Positions 36,348 through 40,866 of a DNA stretch of 40,866 bases are shown in pieces. The stretch comes from Pyxidicoccus fallax (lineage in GTDB: Bacteria > Myxococcota > Myxococcia > Myxococcales > Myxococcaceae), in NCBI RefSeq assembly GCF_012933655.1, contig NZ_JABBJJ010000081.1, positions 1 to 40,866 on the forward strand, in the 5' to 3' direction. The notes beneath the pieces are model-generated. The model saw only the letters and a program-made list of their open reading frames with translations. It ran no database searches and was not told the DNA's origin. The translations under genes were made by a program, and so were the position numbers. The first letter of the stretch is position 1. Every line of letters begins with the position of its first letter.

Positions 36348-36584
36348 CTACGGCCGGCCGGGGTCGGCGGGCTGGTTGAAGGCGTAGGCGTCCGCGCCGG
36401 GCGCCCGGTCCTCGCGGAACAGGGGGCACTTGGCGCAGGTGAAGCTGTCCCAGTCCTTCTTCACGGCGACGTCGATGCAGCCTCCGTAGAAGCGGCAGTG
36501 GACGTTGCGGTGCTCCTCGATGGCGAAGGTCTCTGCCCGCAGAGGCAGGCGGAACTCGGTGGGACGCGGCTGTGGACAGGACAT
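36348..36584 (-). CDS. small Cys-rich protein
   Basis: 78 residues with four Cys in two pairs, HCRFYGGCIDVAVKK and FTCAKCPLFRE, plus one early Cys. The layout suggests a small zinc- or iron-binding module. No family recognised. ATG 36584 has a weak AAGAGAG ribosome site. Upstream sequence (36611-36630) shares CCCACTACCT with the leader of the HD-protein operon. Confidence 0.65.
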   Translation of the reverse strand: MSCPQPRPTEFRLPLRAETFAIEEHRNVHCRFYGGCIDVAVKKDWDSFTCAKCPLFREDRAPGADAYAFNQPADPGRP

Positions 36585-36710
36585 GATGGCTCTCTTGCCC
36601 CCCTCGTGAAGGCTGTAATCCCACTACCTGCTGGTGCAGGACGTCATTCCCGAAGCGTCACGGGCGCGTCGCGAGACTCGCGAGGCAGGCCTCATGGGCT
36701 CCAGCAGGGG

Positions 36711-36730
36711 GCGTCGTTCTCTAACGACGC
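36711..36730 (-). terminator. hairpin after Roadblock gene
   Basis: GCGTCGTT (36711-36718) and AACGACGC (36723-36730) form a perfect 8-bp stem with a 4-base loop, about 90 bases past the Roadblock gene stop. Confidence 0.4.
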
Positions 36731-36820
36731 GAGGGGTCGCGCGCATCGGGCCGCCACGGAGCCCGGACATGCCCGGCTCCCCTCCCGCGAGGGGGCCGAG
36801 CGGGCGCGCGTGAGCCAACG

Positions 36821-37690
36821 TCAGACGGCCAGCGACTTCTCGATGTCCGCCAGCTTGAAGCGGGCGAGCGCGAGGTTGGCGTTGCTGCGGTGCAGGGCGA
36901 GGTAGAGGAACAGGCCCTCGCGCGTCGAGAGCGGGCGGATGACGTGGTACTGCTCGCCCAGGGTGATGAGGATGTCCTCGATGCGGTCCTTGAGCCCGAG
37001 CGCGTTCATCGTCTTGAGCTTGGCGCGCACCACCTCGGTGTTGCCGGCCGCCGCGGCCTCGACGTTGAAGGTAGGGCTGCCGCCGATGCTGCCCAGGGTC
37101 ATTCCGCTCTTCGCGTCCACGAGGCAGGCCGCGAAGGCGCCCTCGATCTTCAGCGACTCTTCCAGCGACTGCTTCACGTTGGCCATGGGGATTCTCTCTT
37201 CGGGGGAGTGCGGGGGAGGGGGCTGCGAAACCGGAGGCACCAGCTCTTCCAGGCGGAAGGTGAGCTGGCTGGAGTAGGCCCGGGGCTGGGGCACGAAGAG
37301 CGCCTGCGCGTCCGTGAGAGCGAGCAGCGCCCGGAGCTGACGGCTCAAGTGCTGGAGCAGCAGTCCGCGGACGGTCTCCCGGGGCACCAGCCCCCAGGCC
37401 ACCAGCGTCTCGCAGAAGTTGCCGCCCTTCTTGCGGCACTCGGCCATCACCTGCTCGATGTCGTCGCGGCTCACCAGCCGCTCCTCCATCAGCAGCGACG
37501 AGAAGTTGGGCGCGGAGGGCTCGGTGATGACCACCCACGCCACCTTGCGCTCCACCACGAAGATGCGACCCGACAGGGAGGCGGACTTCACCACCACCTC
37601 GCCGCCCTGCTTGCTCTCCAGCGCCTCCCGCAGCACGGTCCGCACCACGTGCCGCGGCTGCGAGGACACTGTTCGAGGTGCCGGTTCCAT
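36821..37690 (-). CDS. DUF4388-like N-terminal region plus Roadblock/LC7 domain
   Basis: 289 residues. Residues 20-125 resemble DUF4388/PATAN-type regions (GGEVVVKSASLSGRIFVVERK ... FSSLLMEERLVSRDDIEQVM). A Pro-rich linker (150-165) leads to a Roadblock/LC7 domain (about 169-289: LEESLKIEGAFAACLVDAKS, then LILITLGEQYHV-like ILITLGEQYHVIRPL). Roadblock proteins such as MglB regulate small Ras-like GTPases for polarity in Myxococcus; no GTPase gene is adjacent. An internal ATG at 37186, preceded by GAAGAGAG, begins the Roadblock domain exactly and could give a stand-alone short form. ATG 37690 lacks a clear ribosome site. Confidence 0.8.
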   Translation of the reverse strand: MEPAPRTVSSQPRHVVRTVLREALESKQGGEVVVKSASLSGRIFVVERKVAWVVITEPSAPNFSSLLMEERLVSRDDIEQVMAECRKKGGNFCETLVAWGLVPRETVRGLLLQHLSRQLRALLALTDAQALFVPQPRAYSSQLTFRLEELVPPVSQPPPPHSPEERIPMANVKQSLEESLKIEGAFAACLVDAKSGMTLGSIGGSPTFNVEAAAAGNTEVVRAKLKTMNALGLKDRIEDILITLGEQYHVIRPLSTREGLFLYLALHRSNANLALARFKLADIEKSLAV

Positions 37691-37748
37691 GGGGGGCGAG
37701 CAGCGGGGCCGTACGAGTGGGGTCGCCCAAGAACCAGGCAGACGTGGC

Positions 37749-37776
37749 TATATATTGCTAAATTGAATTTTCGCAA
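37749..37776 (-). promoter_or_regulatory. sigma-70-type promoter of Roadblock gene
   Basis: On the minus strand TTGCGA (37776-37771), a 16-base spacer and TATATA (37754-37749) give a good -35/-10 pair, about 60 bases before ATG 37690, in a locally AT-rich stretch. Confidence 0.5.
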
Positions 37777-37792
37777 CCCTGCTGGAATTCTG

Positions 37793-37820
37793 TTGAGTTT
37801 CGAGCAGTGTGGGGTATTGA
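37793..37820 (+). promoter_or_regulatory. possible promoter of amidohydrolase gene
   Basis: TTGAGT (37793-37798), 16 bases, TATTGA (37815-37820) on the plus strand, about 110 bases before ATG 37929 and back to back with the Roadblock promoter. Confidence 0.35.
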
Positions 37821-37928
37821 ATCACCCTCTTGGGTTGAGGGGAACCCCTTACGGCCGGGCTGGTGGGCATGAGGCCGGGCCGGCGATGGGCGGCTGCCAG
37901 GAGCGGGCCGGGGAGGCATCCTCACGGG

Positions 37929-38807
37929 ATGCTCCGAGCAACGCGCGGGAGCGGTGGGCCCGCCCTGGTCATCGACTGCCACACGCACCTGAATCGCTAC
38001 ACGCCCGAGGCCCCGGCGACACTGGCGGAGCGCTACGCGCTGCTGCGCGCGGAGATGGAGACGCACGGCATCCGGCAAGCGCTGGTGCTGTCCTCGTACG
38101 CGGTGACGCCGGAGCGGCCGAGCACCCGCGACATCCTCGAGCTGGTGGGGAACGACGCGCGCATCGGCGTCGTGGCCGGGGTGCGGCTCGGCCGTGACAG
38201 GGCCGAGGAGCTGGCGGAATTGCGTGAGCTGCTGGAGGCCGGGCGCATCAAGGGGCTGAAGCTGTATCCCGGCTACGAGCCGTTCTACGTGCACGACGCC
38301 GGGCTGCGCGAGCTGTACGCACTGGCGGGGCGCTTCCACGTGCCGGTGATGATTCACACGGGCGACACGTACGCACCGAAGGCGCGCGTGAAGTACGCGC
38401 ACCCGCTGACGGTGGACGAGGCCGCCGTCGAGTTCCCCGACGTCACCTTCGTCCTCTGCCACCTGGGCAACCCCTGGTTCGCGGACGCGATGGAGGTCGT
38501 CTACAAGAACGCGAACGTCTACGCGGACATCTCCGGCCTCACGCTGGGGGCCTTCGAGGAGCGCTTCGAGCGCTTCGCGCTGGGCAAGGTCAACGAGGCG
38601 CTCGCGTACATCAACAACCCCGACAAGCTGCTCTTCGGCAGCGACTGGCCCATCTCCGACATCGGCAGCTACCTGGACTTCACGCGGCGGCTGGACGCCA
38701 CGCCCGAGGAGCGCGAGGGCCTGTTGTGGCGGAACGCCGCGCGCGTGTTCCGGCTGGAGCTGGAGGGCGCCCCTGGAGCCACCCATGGAGACGACCGGAC
38801 TGCCTGA
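37929..38807 (+). CDS. amidohydrolase family 2 protein
   Basis: 292 residues of a metal-dependent TIM-barrel hydrolase/decarboxylase. Metal-binding DCHTHLN near residue 17, KGLKLYPGYEP, MIHTGD, FVLCHLGNPW and the C-terminal FGSDWPISD (metal Asp) are all in order. Substrate unknown. ATG 37929 is chosen; longer readings add an Arg/Gly-rich shadow-like stretch. A GGGGAGG lies 12 bases before it. It overlaps the GNAT gene by 23 bases, so both are cotranslated. Confidence 0.85.
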   Translation: MLRATRGSGGPALVIDCHTHLNRYTPEAPATLAERYALLRAEMETHGIRQALVLSSYAVTPERPSTRDILELVGNDARIGVVAGVRLGRDRAEELAELRELLEAGRIKGLKLYPGYEPFYVHDAGLRELYALAGRFHVPVMIHTGDTYAPKARVKYAHPLTVDEAAVEFPDVTFVLCHLGNPWFADAMEVVYKNANVYADISGLTLGAFEERFERFALGKVNEALAYINNPDKLLFGSDWPISDIGSYLDFTRRLDATPEEREGLLWRNAARVFRLELEGAPGATHGDDRTA

Positions 38808-39498
38808 GCACCGCGTGGTGGAGGTGACGGACGAGCGCGGCCCGCTCGCGCGCCGCGCGATTTCCCTCATCCAGGAGGCCATCTGGGACGTGCACCCCAC
38901 GGGCTTCCTCCTGAGGGAGCTGGAGGAGACCCGGCGCGGCACCGCGCGCGGCGGGGGCTACCACCTGCTGGCCATGGTGGGCGCCGACGACGAGGAGCCG
39001 CTCGCGGCGGCGGCGGGCGCGTACCTGCAGGCGGTGAATGCCGGCTTCGTCTCGTACCTCGCCGTGCGCGAGGACCTGCGGGGCCGGGGGCTGGGGCGCG
39101 CGCTGCGGGAGCACCTGCTGGACACCTTCCGCGCGCAGGCCCGGCGGGAAGGCGGCGCGGAGCTGGGCAACGTGCTGGGCGAGGTGGAGCGCGAGAGCCC
39201 CTGGCTGCGGATGATGGTGCGCGAGGGCCGGGTGATGCCGCTCGCCTTCCCGTACTTCCACCCGTGGATGTCGCGCCACTCGGAGGGTTACTACGCGCTC
39301 TACCGCGAGCCCCTGGCGGACACGCGGCCCGAGCTGCCCGCGGAGGAGGTGGCCGACATGGTGGACGCCATCTGGCGCCGCGCCTACCGCGTCCACGCTC
39401 CGCAGCAGCGCGACACCTGGCGGTACATGATGGAGTCCCTGAAGGACCGCGCCACCGTGGGCGCGGACCCGGACTTTCTCCGGCCGCTCTCGTCCTGA
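38785..39498 (+). CDS. GNAT family N-acetyltransferase
   Basis: 237 residues. The acetyl-CoA loop is plain: VSYLAVREDLRGRGLGRALREHL (R/Q-x-x-G-x-G/A form RGRGLG). The C-terminal 60 residues extend beyond the usual GNAT fold and are Arg-rich. It transfers an acyl group to an unknown amine. The overlap with the amidohydrolase gene suggests one pathway, for instance acylation and hydrolysis of the same small molecule, but this is speculation. Confidence 0.82.
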   Translation: METTGLPEHRVVEVTDERGPLARRAISLIQEAIWDVHPTGFLLRELEETRRGTARGGGYHLLAMVGADDEEPLAAAAGAYLQAVNAGFVSYLAVREDLRGRGLGRALREHLLDTFRAQARREGGAELGNVLGEVERESPWLRMMVREGRVMPLAFPYFHPWMSRHSEGYYALYREPLADTRPELPAEEVADMVDAIWRRAYRVHAPQQRDTWRYMMESLKDRATVGADPDFLRPLSS

Positions 39499-39570
39499 CG
39501 GCCGGTGGGGATGCCATACTCACCCGGCCTGGGGCGGGCTCGGTCCCCAGGCGTCCAGGGGGAGGGCCGC

Positions 39571-40755
39571 ATGTGGCTGGAGAAGGGTGAGCATGGGTGG
39601 AGCGGGGAGCGGACTCCCGATTGGACGGATTACGTCGCTTTCGCCATCGTGTTTCCGCTCCTGTGCATACCGCTCGTGGTGGGGGGGGCTGGCGCCTTCC
39701 TCTGGGGCGGCCTCATCTACTACTTCGTGTGGCGAGTGGCGCCGGGCGCGGGGCTGGCGTCCCTTCCCGGGGCCTTCCAGCCCGTCGTCCTGCCCCTCGC
39801 GGGGTTTGTCTTGCTGTTCATCACCATGCTCGGAGAGCTCCTGCTGCGGGGAGTCCTCTCCGTCGGCTGGGAGATACTCTCGGAATCGCTCCGGCAGTTG
39901 TGCCGCGAGCGAGTGGTCCTCGACCACGACGGGGTGACGCGCGGGTTGTCGTTCGGGCCCTGGCGCTGGGAGCATCGCGCGCGGCGCCAGGACGTGGTGG
40001 ACGTGGAGGAGGAGGCCCACGGGGGCATCGTGGTGTCCCTGGCCAGCGGCGAGGAGCTGCGACTGGATGGCTTCGACTCCACGAAGCAGCCGACGGAGGA
40101 GCGGCTGGCCCTCCTGCGCGAGGTCCTTGGCGTCCCGAGCGAGATGGAGCGGCTCTCGGGCCGGGTGCCTCCGGGGTGGGAGTCGCGGACGCAGCCGGAC
40201 GGCGTGCTCGCACTCGAGCCCACGCGGTGGCTCCGCGCGCGAGCGGCATGGTGGGACGGTGTCATGACGCCCATCTACGCCCTGGGGGCCGTGCTCGTGG
40301 CTTGCCGGGTGGTGCTGGATGGCCGGGACTGGCAGCGCCTCCTGTTCGCCCTGGTCCTGGGAGGGCTGGCGGTGTGGACCACGCTGTGGGGCCGGTGCTA
40401 CCTGCGGGGATGGCGCCGCATGGAGGTCCAGCCCGGCGTGCTGGTCTGCGTGGACCGCGGGCTTTTTCGCACCAGTTCCACCCGGTACGAAGCGCCCCTG
40501 GCGCTCGCCGTGGTGCGGACGGGGAAATCCAAGTGGCGCGTCACCCATGACCTCTGGGGAGAGCACTCCGGAGGCCGCGTCCGCCTGTGCACCCGCACCC
40601 GGTTCGAGTCCGAGTCCCCGCGCCGGCTGGAGCACCTGGGGTGCTGGCTCGGCCGGCACCTGGGGGTGACACTCTCGCTCGAGCGGGCGGGTCCGCGCCG
40701 CGAGGAGGAGTCCTCCCAGAAGCAGAGGGCGGCCCCGAAGCGCCGCGTGGGCTGA
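39571..40755 (+). CDS. multi-pass membrane protein, function unknown
   Basis: 394 residues. Transmembrane segments: two near 20-50 (YVAFAIVFPLLCIPLVVGG, then AFLWGGLIYYFVW) and one or two more near 75-105; a cytosolic-type domain with basic and acidic stretches; two further hydrophobic helices (TPIYALGAVLVACRVV and LLFALVLGGLAVWTTLW); and a charged C-terminus. ATG 39571 is preceded by GGAGG; the earlier ATG in frame lacks one. Unrecognised. Confidence 0.7.
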   Translation: MWLEKGEHGWSGERTPDWTDYVAFAIVFPLLCIPLVVGGAGAFLWGGLIYYFVWRVAPGAGLASLPGAFQPVVLPLAGFVLLFITMLGELLLRGVLSVGWEILSESLRQLCRERVVLDHDGVTRGLSFGPWRWEHRARRQDVVDVEEEAHGGIVVSLASGEELRLDGFDSTKQPTEERLALLREVLGVPSEMERLSGRVPPGWESRTQPDGVLALEPTRWLRARAAWWDGVMTPIYALGAVLVACRVVLDGRDWQRLLFALVLGGLAVWTTLWGRCYLRGWRRMEVQPGVLVCVDRGLFRTSSTRYEAPLALAVVRTGKSKWRVTHDLWGEHSGGRVRLCTRTRFESESPRRLEHLGCWLGRHLGVTLSLERAGPRREEESSQKQRAAPKRRVG

Positions 40756-40762
40756 AGCGGTC

Positions 40763-40797
40763 CGCCCGTGCCCCCCGGAAGGGAGGGCAGGCGGGCG
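40763..40797 (+). terminator. hairpin after membrane-protein gene
   Basis: CGCCCG/CGGGCG, TGCCC/GGGCA and CCC/GGG stack with small bulges around a GGAA tetraloop, 8 bases past the stop. No T-run. Confidence 0.45.
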
Positions 40798-40866
40798 TGC
40801 GGCCGAAGTCTTCACCCGGCGGGTGCTTTCCCCGAAGATGCGGGCCATGCCTGTCCCCCCGCGAAG

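Noticed and set aside
40846..40866. ATG near the right end that could open a new gene
   Set aside because: Only about 20 bases remain and there is no ribosome site, so it cannot be supported.

Overview
The window is about 41 kb of very GC-rich DNA with strong G/C bias at third codon positions. The gene content looks like a myxobacterium of the Myxococcaceae (Myxococcus, Corallococcus or Pyxidicoccus type): many lipoproteins, large multi-sensor histidine kinases, an RpoH-like sigma factor, tandem M16 peptidases, and a DUF4388-like plus Roadblock/LC7 protein. The genus assignment is inference. The first 17 bases look like Tn5/Nextera mosaic-end sequence and are followed by a 19-base inverted repeat, so the extreme left end is probably a library artefact on a contig edge.

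Left part (1-9.4 kb): a membrane site-2 protease with C-terminal CBS-like region (cut by the contig edge), an NhaR-type LysR regulator head to head with an RpoH-like sigma factor, then tRNA-Phe(GAA) with a strong terminator. Directly behind the tRNA lies an accessory-looking block: a PAAR-like (DUF4150) protein with a deaminase-like C-terminus overlapping a SUKH/SMI1-type immunity gene, then on the minus strand a 1288-residue HIT-PLD-SF2 helicase-S24 fusion that looks like a nucleic-acid defence protein.

Middle (9.5-23 kb): a conserved hypothetical, an M16 peptidase pair (one catalytic, one without the metal site) followed by a degenerate tandem duplication of the operon end, a large lipoprotein, a DUF1615 lysozyme-fold lipoprotein, a small lipoprotein, a Cys-rich protein, an acyl-CoA dehydrogenase wrecked by an internal deletion, a small hypothetical, and a three-subunit xanthine-dehydrogenase-type molybdenum hydroxylase operon (FAD, 2Fe-2S, Moco).

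Right part (23-40.9 kb): a phosphorelay operon (PAS/GAF kinase, single-domain receiver, receiver-kinase) with overlapping start/stop codons; a frameshifted Fic AMPylase gene with its own palindromic operator region, set between two imperfect copies of the joined 3' ends of the neighbouring convergent genes, which suggests insertion; two small genes; and a six-gene minus-strand operon (HD phosphohydrolase, CgeB-like glycosyltransferase, nucleotidyltransferase, methyltransferase, glycoside hydrolase, FRG protein). The glycoside hydrolase appears to be a natural circular permutant: it begins at the acid/base WNEPN strand and ends with the segment that normally precedes it. The window closes with a receiver, a small Cys-rich protein, a DUF4388-like/Roadblock protein with a good promoter, an amidohydrolase-GNAT pair and a membrane protein.

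The strongest candidates for something undescribed are the permuted glycosidase and its operon, the HIT-PLD-helicase-S24 fusion beside the toxin/immunity pair at the tRNA, and the Fic insertion.
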